A DNA stretch of 35,962 nucleotides. Origin: an uncultured Bacteroidales bacterium. GTDB lineage: Bacteria; Bacteroidota; Bacteroidia; Bacteroidales; P3. How positions within the stretch are numbered: position 1 is the first letter of the stretch; each line of letters starts with the position of its first letter. The translations under genes were made by a program, and so were the position numbers. Below, piece after piece: positions 11,764 to 19,573 of this stretch. The notes beneath the pieces are model-generated. The model saw only the letters and a list, made by a program, of their open reading frames with translations. It was not told the origin of the DNA and did not search any database. The DNA is taken from the NCBI GenBank assembly GCA_900318665.1, contig ONLQ01000020.1, forward strand, positions 1-35,962. Reading direction: 5' to 3'.

Positions 11764-13506
11764 ATGAAATCAAGCATTATCGACGTTCCGCGTCGCTACG
11801 ACCAGGAAGACCTTTTCGGCATCAAGGTGTATCAGGATGCGCTGATAGACTATGTGAAACTGACCGACACCCCCATCACCATAGCCCTGCAGGGCGAATG
11901 GGGCAGTGGCAAGACCTCGCTGATGAACCTCCTGCGCTACAACCTCTGCGACGTGGAGCAGGCCCCCTATTTTCCGATATGGATAAACACATGGCAGTAC
12001 TCGCTCATGAAGTCGCCCAACCAGGCCATTATGAGCATCCTTGAGGGTATCATCAACCAGATAGGGGCCCTGAATCCCAGCGAGCGCAAGTGGGAGGAGA
12101 GCAAGCGCAAGATTGGTGGAATATTCAAGAAGATGGCCAAGGCTGGTGTGAAGGTTGCTGCCGGCACTGTGGGAGTTGATGGTGACGTGGTTGACGAGGT
12201 ATTTGGAGAGGAGAGCGGCGAAACATCTGACATCTCGCAACTGAAAGACGAGATTGCCGGACTCATTGCTGCCGCACTGGAGAAGCACCCCGACAAGCAG
12301 GGTTTCACCTTCTATATCGACGACCTGGACCGCATAGACCCGCCTGTGGCTGTGGAGATTCTGGAGTTGCTGAAAAATATCTTCGACCTCGAGCATTGCG
12401 TCTTCATCCTTGCCATCGACTACGACGTGGTTATCAAGGGCTTGAAACCCAAGTTTGGCGAACTGACGGAGCGCAACGAGCGCGAATTCCGTTCCTTTTT
12501 CGACAAAATCATACAGTTGCCTTTCTCTATGCCCGTGGCGTCCTACAATGTGGACACCTTCCTCGTCGATGCCCTGCGGAAGATAGAGTTCTTTACCGAT
12601 AGCGAACTGACCGATGTGTCACTGGCCGAGAACCTGTCGGAGATTGCACGCCTGTCGGTAGGCTGCAACCCCCGCTCGCTGAAGCGACTGACCAACACGC
12701 TGTCGCTCATCTCCATAATCAACCACCGTCAGCAGCAGATGCAGGGCAGCGAGCCTGTGCAGCAGAACAAGATTATCAACTTCGCGCTGGTGTGTATGCA
12801 GATAGCCTATCCCTACGTCTATAACCAGGTGTCCGAGGAACCAGACTTCAAGCAGTGGAACGACAAGATAGCCTCGAAACTGAAACTACGCCCGCTGACC
12901 GAAGAGGAGCGCGAGAGCCTCAACGCCACCGAGGAGTTTGACGAGGACTGGGAGAAAGTGGTGTTCCGCATGTGCCAGAAAGAGACCTACTTGAGCAACC
13001 GTGCCTTCCAGGTGTCGGGCCTGCTCAACAAGATTGCAGAGATAATAGACAACGACGACCAACTGGGGTCGATAGTGGAGGCCACCATCGAACTCTCTGC
13101 CGTAACCAACCTCAAAGCATTTGACACGCCCAAGAAGATGCAGCCACGAGCCTCGTACAACTATGGTTTTGATGGCAAAGAATTTAAGCGGAGAAGCGAA
13201 CTGGTGCTGGCTGTGGTGCGTCATTACGCCGAGAAACATAGCGGCATAACGCTCAACGAATTGAGGGAGGCGTTCAACATCAAGTTTAACAAGAACAATC
13301 CAACAATAGTGATAAGTTATGACGAAGCGATGACTATTACCGATTCGGCAGGAAAACTTGGTGGTTCTTTCAGCGTCAAAGACGACCAGCAGATTGTTCT
13401 GACAAACAATGAGGTTGCCGTGGTGTGGAATTACTGGCCACAAAGGTTTTTTGAGGTATTCATAGGCCTCGCCAAACGTCTGGGGTACGACATCACTGGA
13501 ATCTAA
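11764..13506 (+). CDS. KAP family P-loop NTPase with C-terminal YWP-RFF module
   Basis: 580 residues. The KAP NTPase core has Walker A GEWGSGKTS (residues 44-52), INTWQY (74-79, the conserved Trp strand), Walker B FTFYIDDLDR (181-190) and VEILELLKNIFDLEHCVFILAIDYDVV directly after. A Gly/Ala/Lys-rich insert (117-155) sits where many KAP proteins have membrane helices; here it is not long or hydrophobic enough to be sure. The C-terminal ~116 residues (465-580) are the YWP-RFF module: RSELVLAVVRHY, TDSAGKLGGSF, AVVWNYWPQRFFEVF. KAP NTPases power assembly or signal relay in several phage-defence contexts, which fits a switch role here. A hairpin terminator follows at 13531. Family call firm, role inferred. 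Confidence 0.88.
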   Translation: MKSSIIDVPRRYDQEDLFGIKVYQDALIDYVKLTDTPITIALQGEWGSGKTSLMNLLRYNLCDVEQAPYFPIWINTWQYSLMKSPNQAIMSILEGIINQIGALNPSERKWEESKRKIGGIFKKMAKAGVKVAAGTVGVDGDVVDEVFGEESGETSDISQLKDEIAGLIAAALEKHPDKQGFTFYIDDLDRIDPPVAVEILELLKNIFDLEHCVFILAIDYDVVIKGLKPKFGELTERNEREFRSFFDKIIQLPFSMPVASYNVDTFLVDALRKIEFFTDSELTDVSLAENLSEIARLSVGCNPRSLKRLTNTLSLISIINHRQQQMQGSEPVQQNKIINFALVCMQIAYPYVYNQVSEEPDFKQWNDKIASKLKLRPLTEEERESLNATEEFDEDWEKVVFRMCQKETYLSNRAFQVSGLLNKIAEIIDNDDQLGSIVEATIELSAVTNLKAFDTPKKMQPRASYNYGFDGKEFKRRSELVLAVVRHYAEKHSGITLNELREAFNIKFNKNNPTIVISYDEAMTITDSAGKLGGSFSVKDDQQIVLTNNEVAVVWNYWPQRFFEVFIGLAKRLGYDITGI

Positions 13507-13530
13507 TCTCATTAGCAAAGACTCTCAATC

Positions 13531-13568
13531 AGTCGTGGCGAGGGGATACCTTCGCCACGACTCAATGT
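13531..13568 (+). terminator. Hairpin terminator after the KAP NTPase gene
   Basis: A perfect 11-bp stem, AGTCGTGGCGA (13531-13541) with TCGCCACGACT (13552-13562), is followed by CAATGTTT. It closely matches the hairpin at 9631-9662 downstream of the LRR/TerB-like gene. Confidence 0.7.
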
Positions 13569-13703
13569 TTACAAGATTATCCCCTTTTAGTAATGTTTAA
13601 ATGTTAGATTGTTTAACCGTTTAATCGTTTTATCCTAACAGTCAACAATATGAATATAAACATTGTCTCATCTTATTTTTTCACTATCACATAACAATCC
13701 ATT

Positions 13704-15416
13704 ATGCCTAATAGTAACACGATGACTTTCAAACAGAAATTGGCGAGGGTTTTTGACGACAACCTGCGGACTTCGCAATGGTACAACATAGTCGATTATG
13801 TAATTATCGGCCTTATCGTGATTTCCACGTTGGAGGTCTTTTTCTCCACGTTTGATGGCATTGTGGCTCGTTACAATGTGTGGCTGAAAGCAGTGGACTA
13901 TATCACAACGGCAGTGTTCACCATAGAGGTGTCGTTGCGCATCTGGTGTGCCGACCTGATTGATGAGCGATACAAAGGCTTCCGTGGCCGCCTGCGCTAT
14001 TGCTTCTCGTTCTACGGTCTTATCGACATCCTTTCTACTTTCCCATTCTATGTCAGCCTGTTCTTCCCCGTGCCATATACGGCACTGAAGACGTTTAGGA
14101 TACTGCGTCTGTTGCGCGTGTTCCGCTATGTCAAAGCCTTCAACGTGCTGGCTCGGGCTGTGAAGAGCAAACAGAAGGAGTTGGTGGTATCGTTGGAGTT
14201 TCTAACCATCGTAACACTGCTGCTGTCTTTTGTGCTTTATTTCGTAGAACACGATGCGCAGCCAGATGTTTATGACAATGGATGGGTGTCGGTGGCATGG
14301 TCGTTTCTGCAATATATTGGCGACCCTGGCGGATTTGCCGATACACCGCCCGTAACACCCATCGGACACATCGTTGCTGTTATTGTTGGATTGCTGGGCA
14401 TTGCTATTTTTGCCGTGCCTGCCGGACTTATTGGGTCGGCATTCTCGGAGGTGATGGAAGAAGATGAGGCTGAAAAAGAGTTGAAAGAGACACAGCAAAA
14501 GATTGTCCGCTCGTTCAAATTTGTTCACGACCAGCATTATACACGAATGTATTTCGTGCCGCGCTATGTGCCGCTGACCACGGTGTCAAGCGACCGTTTC
14601 TTAACCAAACTGCAGATATTCAAAACTATCGAGCAGTCAGACTGCTTGCACCTCTACAATCTGGCCAAGACACTGAACAAGCAAGACAACCCTGTGGACA
14701 AGATGGTGCTGGTGAATTTTGCCAAAAACACAGATTATGGATGCCGCATAGACAGAGACTCCAACGTGACGATTGTCTGTACTTCAGGCTATACCGAACC
14801 CTTGGCAGGATGGTTCGCCTATCATGTGGCAAAACTTGGCGGTTTCAACTATGTAGGCAGAGAAATAGAAACCGACCCATATACCCCGACGTCATACTAC
14901 TCAATATCTCCCGATGCCAGATGCCCTAACCTGCCTAAATTCATTGACGATATCAACTTGTTGTCAAACAAAGAAAACACCTGGGTAATAACGATTATTG
15001 GCACAGAGGGGGCTCGTAACCGACCATCGCAATTGCATTTCTGCTACAACTCGCAGAAACAGGATGCCTCGTACAACGACCCGCAAAGTCGCGTGCATGA
15101 CTATGAATCTTTCGATAGAATGTACAAAGAGGTGGAACGCGTGATGCCGGAGCGTTTTGGATTAGTGCCAGACAAAAACGAGTGGTATGGCATTTCGCAG
15201 AAAAATATAGCACATAGTCTGATTGCCGAAAATGTGTTCACCCTGCGTGTGGCGGGTTTTGTGCTGGCTTACGACGAAGCACTATGCGGCATTGCCAAAC
15301 AGATGGCAGACATCTTTAGAGAGTCTTTCGAGCCTGGCAAAGCAGAGCCGCAGCCGCCAGAGATGATGAAACGCCAAACCAACCACGACTTCGGCATGCC
15401 CGACTACGTGGATTAG
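13704..15416 (+). CDS. Voltage-sensor-type ion channel with large unrecognised cytoplasmic domain
   Basis: 570 residues. The first ~250 form a six-helix channel of the ion_trans superfamily: S1 near 30-50, S2 near 62-82, S3 near 103-121, an Arg-rich S4 (TFRILRLLRVFRYVKAF, about 130-146), S5 near 162-182 and S6 near 222-247 (LLGIAIFAVPAGLIGSAF, typical of bacterial Kv channels). The pore loop reads SFLQYIGDPGGFADTPPVTPIG. The potassium filter TVGYGD is absent and replaced by YIGDPGG, so ion selectivity is uncertain. A charged helix (EEDEAEKELKETQQK) links to a ~300-residue C-terminal domain with strings such as TIVCTSGYTEPLAGWFAYHVAKLGG that I cannot assign. It probably senses a ligand and gates the pore. 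It ends the island, 200 bases after the KAP gene. A membrane-effector role is inferred. Confidence 0.82.
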   Translation: MPNSNTMTFKQKLARVFDDNLRTSQWYNIVDYVIIGLIVISTLEVFFSTFDGIVARYNVWLKAVDYITTAVFTIEVSLRIWCADLIDERYKGFRGRLRYCFSFYGLIDILSTFPFYVSLFFPVPYTALKTFRILRLLRVFRYVKAFNVLARAVKSKQKELVVSLEFLTIVTLLLSFVLYFVEHDAQPDVYDNGWVSVAWSFLQYIGDPGGFADTPPVTPIGHIVAVIVGLLGIAIFAVPAGLIGSAFSEVMEEDEAEKELKETQQKIVRSFKFVHDQHYTRMYFVPRYVPLTTVSSDRFLTKLQIFKTIEQSDCLHLYNLAKTLNKQDNPVDKMVLVNFAKNTDYGCRIDRDSNVTIVCTSGYTEPLAGWFAYHVAKLGGFNYVGREIETDPYTPTSYYSISPDARCPNLPKFIDDINLLSNKENTWVITIIGTEGARNRPSQLHFCYNSQKQDASYNDPQSRVHDYESFDRMYKEVERVMPERFGLVPDKNEWYGISQKNIAHSLIAENVFTLRVAGFVLAYDEALCGIAKQMADIFRESFEPGKAEPQPPEMMKRQTNHDFGMPDYVD

Positions 15417-15474
15417 GAATGTAATTTTTTTTTGTTACAATTTATGGTTGGGGTTGGAAAGGCATAAGAGAATC

Positions 15475-15508
15475 AGCGGGCAGTCTATTGACTGCCCGCT
15501 GTCTTTTG
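15475..15508. terminator. Hairpin between the channel gene and ftsZ, probable bidirectional terminator
   Basis: AGCGGGCAGTC (15475-15485) pairs with GACTGCCCGCT (15490-15500) around loop TATT and is followed by GTCTTTTG. It lies between convergent genes and can end both transcripts. Core and tail recur at 1447-1500. Confidence 0.75.
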
Positions 15509-15555
15509 AGTTAGTAATTGTCTAATGCTTTTTTAGTCGGCATTGGAATAGAGGC
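15475..15555. repeat. Right flank direct repeat at the ftsZ 3' end
   Basis: This is the apparently intact copy of the repeat described at 1447-1708: terminator hairpin, TTTTGAGTTAGTAATTGTC, a short T-rich spacer and the last codons of ftsZ (TCGGCATTGGAATAGAGGC on the plus strand). With the left copy it brackets the roughly 14-kb accessory island. Confidence 0.6.
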
Positions 15556-17275
15556 TGGGACCGTAGTTTACTACGCCGTCGGCGCCAATGGTTGCTGCGG
15601 CTGAATCTTCCATTTCGGAGAAACTGTCGATATGCGACACGTTGGGTATGGTCATTCTTGCCGCTACGTCAGGTCCGTGTTTCTGCATCAGTTCGCGGAG
15701 GGCTTCCATTCTTCTACGGCAGTCTTTGTCGGTGAAACTGCCCTTATCTGGATCTACCTTTGGAGACCATCCTTTGGCGTCAAAAGCAGGCTCAACAGTG
15801 GGCTCGGCGACGGGTGCTGTGGCTGCCTTCACCGGTTCTGGGAGTTGGGTATTGAGGGTGATGTCTACGCCATCATCGCTAATGGTATAAATTGATCGCT
15901 CATTTGCCGAGGGTTTATCGGTTGTCTCTGCTGCGGTAGCGGCGGGCTGTTGAGTTGTTGTGGCTGATGGGGCGACCTCGATAGTGTTGCCATCAATGTC
16001 AACGAATATTTTTTCCTCTGCTTTTTTCTCGGTATTCGATGTCGTTTGTGCCGCAGGTGTCTCTTCGGCTTTGGTATAGACGGTTATTTCTTCGTCCGTG
16101 ACAGGTTTTTCTGTCTTGCTTTCTGTCGTAGGTGTCTCGATTATTTGACCTTCACGGGTCATCTCGGTGACCTCTTTGGGTTGCTCCTTAGGCTCGCTTT
16201 TACCCGCTCTTATGATTCTAATAGGTTCAGCATCCTCGGTGGGCATATCAAATCCCGTAGCAATGAGGGTTACTTGCACCTTATCGCCCAGCGACTCGTC
16301 AATGCCCGTGCCCCAGATAACGTCTGAGTCGGGGTCGTTGCTGTCGATGAGGTCCTCAAGCACGTAGTCCTGAATGTAGTCAAATTCGTCGATAGTGATG
16401 GCGTGCTCACTGGAATAGGTGATGCTCAGCAGGCAGCCTTTGGCGTTGTGAATATCCTGGTCGTCGAGAAGTACGGAACTTGCTGCTGCCTCGATGGCGT
16501 CTTTTATACGGTTTTCGCCCGAGCCGTGGCCACAGCCCATCAGTGCTGTCTTGCTGCCCGACATGATGTTGTAAACATCGTGGAAGTCGGTGTTGATATA
16601 GTTGTGCTGTGTGATAATCTGGGCAATGCTCTTGGTCGCGGTGTAGATGGTCTCGTCGGCAAGTTCAAAGGCTTTGAGGAGTCCCATATCGCCGAAGGTG
16701 CGCAGTTTGTCGTTGTTGATGACAATGACGGAGTCGGCATATTTGCGCAGTTCGTGGATGTAACTCTTTGCGTAGTTGAGTTTCTTGCGCCCCTCAAAGC
16801 GGAAAGGCGTAGTGACTACTGCCACGATAAGGATGTCCTTAATCCAGCGGTCGTCAAGTTTGATTTGTTTGATGGTTTCGGCAATCACAGGAGTCGCGCC
16901 TGTGCCTGTGCCGCCACCCATGCAGGCAGCGAGAAACACCATGCGGGTGTCTTTCTCGCAGCATTTGATGATGGATTCTGCATTTTCACGGGCCAGTTCG
17001 GCGGCAATTTCGGGATTGCCACCAGCGCCGTATTCTCCTATGGCAATTTTGCCAGGAACAGCGCTGTTACGCAGGGCCTGCATATCGGTGTTGCAGATAT
17101 AGAAGTCAACGCCTTTGATGCCTTTCTTGTACATATTGGCAACAGCATTGCTTCCGCCACCTCCGACACCAATGACCTTGATGCCAGGGTTGCAATCGTC
17201 TGTCTCATTGACAGAGGTGTTGGCCTGTTCTACAAAAGTAGGGGCCTGCTTCAAGTTGTCAAATTCCGGATCCAT
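15533..17275 (-). CDS. ftsZ: Cell division GTPase FtsZ
   Basis: 580 residues, much longer than the ~380-residue E. coli protein because of a long C-terminal linker. The tubulin-like GTPase domain is complete: VIGVGGGGSNAV (residues 36-47), the G-box MGGGTGTGATPV, TPFRFEGRKK, and the T7 synergy loop NTDFHDVYNIMSG, which supplies catalytic acids to the neighbouring subunit. From about residue 330 the sequence becomes a Pro/Thr/Glu-rich linker, then a helical segment (CRRRMEALRELMQKHGPDVAARM) and the end GPSLYSNAD. The usual short conserved C-terminal peptide that binds FtsA is not obvious, so its partner site may have diverged. It forms the division ring at midcell. Last gene of the dcw cluster, 66 bases after ftsA. 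A shared hairpin ends its transcript. Confidence 0.97.
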   Translation of the reverse strand: MDPEFDNLKQAPTFVEQANTSVNETDDCNPGIKVIGVGGGGSNAVANMYKKGIKGVDFYICNTDMQALRNSAVPGKIAIGEYGAGGNPEIAAELARENAESIIKCCEKDTRMVFLAACMGGGTGTGATPVIAETIKQIKLDDRWIKDILIVAVVTTPFRFEGRKKLNYAKSYIHELRKYADSVIVINNDKLRTFGDMGLLKAFELADETIYTATKSIAQIITQHNYINTDFHDVYNIMSGSKTALMGCGHGSGENRIKDAIEAAASSVLLDDQDIHNAKGCLLSITYSSEHAITIDEFDYIQDYVLEDLIDSNDPDSDVIWGTGIDESLGDKVQVTLIATGFDMPTEDAEPIRIIRAGKSEPKEQPKEVTEMTREGQIIETPTTESKTEKPVTDEEITVYTKAEETPAAQTTSNTEKKAEEKIFVDIDGNTIEVAPSATTTQQPAATAAETTDKPSANERSIYTISDDGVDITLNTQLPEPVKAATAPVAEPTVEPAFDAKGWSPKVDPDKGSFTDKDCRRRMEALRELMQKHGPDVAARMTIPNVSHIDSFSEMEDSAAATIGADGVVNYGPSLYSNAD

Positions 17276-17341
17276 AATGCTTATCTTATTTTTGATGATG
17301 TTATTCTTTGTTATTTTGATTGTTTTCTAAAGGGATGGTGA

Positions 17342-18739
17342 TTAATCTTCATCATTGAAGGGGTCTTTTATTAAGGAACGTATCCATTTCTGCCAGCCCC
17401 GGATGGGTTCGGGGTCTTTCGGCTTGGACTCCTCTTCAGTTGGAGTGGGTTCGATTGGTAGAGGATTTTCAATCTCCGGTGCCGTCCTCTCTTTTTCGGG
17501 AGTCGCTGCCTCTTCAGCCTCTTTTGCTTTTTGGCTTAGAGCACATTCTTCCTCAAACCTCAGTCCGTGAATTACCAAGCCGATACCTGTGGCATACATC
17601 GGGTTGTTGTATTCGTTCATGCGGTTTTTCTGTTCCTCCGAGTCGTCCATGGGTTCCAGATGCACGTCGGGTTTGCCGATATGGCAGTGAACACCTGTCA
17701 CGAAAGCCGCCAAGTCGCGGATGTCCTTCATGTTTGCGCCGCCGCCCGTCAGGGCTATGCCGTTCACGAGGTTGTCCAGGTTGTGCGAGTTTTCCAGGTC
17801 GAGCGCCACCAGTCCGAATATCGTTTCGATGCGGGGCTTGATTATTTCTGCCAGGGTGTGGAGGTTTATCTCTTGGCGAGGTTGTCCGTGAGATGTCGGA
17901 ATGCCAACCCATGATTGTTCGTTCACGTTCGAGGGTAGGCAAGAACCCAGAGTTGTTTTTATCTTCTCTGCCAGGCGGGGGACAATCTTGAAGTTCGCCA
18001 CAATGTCGTTGGTCACCACGTTGCCGGCCATGGCTATCACCGACGAAAACCTTATAGTGTCGTCTTTCAGTACGGCAATATCTGTTGTGCCTCCGCCGAT
18101 GTCCACCAGCGCTATGCCGTCTGTGCGGTCGGCCTGGTTCAGCACAGCATACGATGACGCCACGGGCTCGAGAATAATGTCTTTTACCTCATAGCCTGCT
18201 ATTTGGACACTTTGTATCAGTTTGCGAATCTCGTTGCTGTTGCCCGTCACCACGTTAAAGATACCTTTCAGCACATTGCCGCTCACGCCCACGGGCGATA
18301 TGTCGTTGCTAAGCATTGTGCCGTCAACGCAGTAAGCCTGTGCGAATATGTGTATAATCTCGTGGCCTTCGGGTATGATTGCGGTCTTGCGCAGATGCTC
18401 TTCAAGCCTTACAATATCCTCCTGGTGAATCAGTTGGTATTGGTTCTCTGGAATGTTAATGGCGGCCTCCATCGAGTCGGTGCGTATATGCTGGCCTGCA
18501 ACGCCGATATACACTCCTTTCACTTCCACGTTTGCCATGTCGCTGGCCTCGTCGATGGCCTTTTTAATGGCCTTTGCCGTCACATCCAGGTTCTCCACAA
18601 TGCCGAAGCGCACTCCGTTGGACGGACAGCGCCCGTAGCCAAGAATCTTTATCTTGTCCGGCGTGCTGCCGCGCATACCAATGAAGCATGCTATCTTTGT
18701 GGTACCAATGTCTAATCCTACTACGATTTGTTCTTCCAT
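17342..18739 (-). CDS. ftsA: Cell division protein FtsA
   Basis: 465 residues of the actin/HSP70-like ATPase fold: phosphate-1 loop VGLDIGTTKIACFIG (residues 7-21), the FtsA-specific 1C domain (KGVYIGVAGQHIRTDSM and onwards), phosphate-2 ALVDIGGGTTDIAVL, and adenosine motif IALTGGGANMKDI. A Pro/Glu-rich linker leads to the amphipathic helix GWQKWIRSLIKDPF at the C-terminus, the membrane tether that anchors FtsZ filaments to the inner membrane. Slightly longer than the E. coli protein because of that linker. It lies between ftsQ (42 bases away) and ftsZ, as in other Bacteroidota. Confidence 0.97.
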   Translation of the reverse strand: MEEQIVVGLDIGTTKIACFIGMRGSTPDKIKILGYGRCPSNGVRFGIVENLDVTAKAIKKAIDEASDMANVEVKGVYIGVAGQHIRTDSMEAAINIPENQYQLIHQEDIVRLEEHLRKTAIIPEGHEIIHIFAQAYCVDGTMLSNDISPVGVSGNVLKGIFNVVTGNSNEIRKLIQSVQIAGYEVKDIILEPVASSYAVLNQADRTDGIALVDIGGGTTDIAVLKDDTIRFSSVIAMAGNVVTNDIVANFKIVPRLAEKIKTTLGSCLPSNVNEQSWVGIPTSHGQPRQEINLHTLAEIIKPRIETIFGLVALDLENSHNLDNLVNGIALTGGGANMKDIRDLAAFVTGVHCHIGKPDVHLEPMDDSEEQKNRMNEYNNPMYATGIGLVIHGLRFEEECALSQKAKEAEEAATPEKERTAPEIENPLPIEPTPTEEESKPKDPEPIRGWQKWIRSLIKDPFNDED

Positions 18740-18781
18740 GAGTGTGTGCTTTTTATACTTATTATATATTGTATTGTCAAT

Positions 18782-19567
18782 TCATCTTTCACAAACCACT
18801 TGGTCCTTGTATTTAAGGTTTACCAGGCGATAGCGGTCCCACCCCACGCGGGGCAGTGCCTGCTGGTACAATGCCATCAGGTGGTCGAATTTAGTCTCCA
18901 GTTCTTCGCAGTTGCCAAGGTTCACAACGTGGCTTCCCAGTTTCGGCGTCAGCATCATGTCGCCATCTTGGGTCAGGTATATTTGGTCGAACATACAGAG
19001 ATATTCGTTCTCGTCCATGTAGTGAGCCACCTGCCATATATGCGATATGTCGTATCTCTCGCCAAGGGTGTCGGCAGCCATTTCGGCAAAGTTGGTTGTG
19101 GGCTTTATTATGGTGTCCAACTGTTTGAATTTTCCGTTCACCACCATTACGTGTGCTCTGCCCTCTTTCGACAGTGGCACATATTGCCCCAGGCGGTCCA
19201 CGTAGAACTCTTTGTTGTTGTAGTAAACGTGCATCATCGGCGTGCGCTGCAGAGGCTTCACCACTATGTTGCCCAGAATACTGACGTATGCCTGGCAGCG
19301 TTCAATGTAGGGCAGAGCCTGCACCTGTGCCTGTATGCTTTTGGTGTCCACGTCTTTCACAATCTTCGACAGCAGTGCCGGATTTTCTTCTATTAGGAGT
19401 CGCTCTATAGTCTGTGCAGTGATAAGTGTGTCGTTTTGCCCGTAGTTGACTGTCACCTCAAGTCCGCGCACGGTCGAGTTGCGGCGTATAATGTTAGCCG
19501 CCACCACCAAGACCATTATGGTCACGGTGATGATAATCTTTCGTACTATGGGACGTTTGTGGCGCAA
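18782..19567 (-). CDS. ftsQ: Cell division protein FtsQ/DivIB
   Basis: 261 residues. A short basic cytoplasmic tail (MRHKRPIVRK) and one membrane helix (about residues 11-27, IIITVTIMVLVVAANII) precede a periplasmic region with the POTRA-like part (ITAQTIERLL...YIERCQAYVSILGNIVVKPLQRTP) and the FtsQ beta-domain (YVDRLGQYVPLS). Sequence identity to proteobacterial FtsQ is low, as usual in Bacteroidota, and the call rests on topology, the POTRA pattern and position between murC and ftsA. It links the FtsL-containing complex with the synthesis machinery. The murC stop is only six bases upstream of its start, so the two are translationally close. Confidence 0.9.
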   Translation of the reverse strand: MRHKRPIVRKIIITVTIMVLVVAANIIRRNSTVRGLEVTVNYGQNDTLITAQTIERLLIEENPALLSKIVKDVDTKSIQAQVQALPYIERCQAYVSILGNIVVKPLQRTPMMHVYYNNKEFYVDRLGQYVPLSKEGRAHVMVVNGKFKQLDTIIKPTTNFAEMAADTLGERYDISHIWQVAHYMDENEYLCMFDQIYLTQDGDMMLTPKLGSHVVNLGNCEELETKFDHLMALYQQALPRVGWDRYRLVNLKYKDQVVCER

Positions 19568-19573
19568 AGGGCT

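Noticed and set aside
1-15555. Integrase, transposase or tRNA that would define a standard integrative element
   Set aside because: None recognised on either strand; the island boundaries rest on the flank repeats alone.
16403-17341. 312-codon plus-strand open frame opposite ftsZ
   Set aside because: Shadow of ftsZ, with no recognisable motif or start context.
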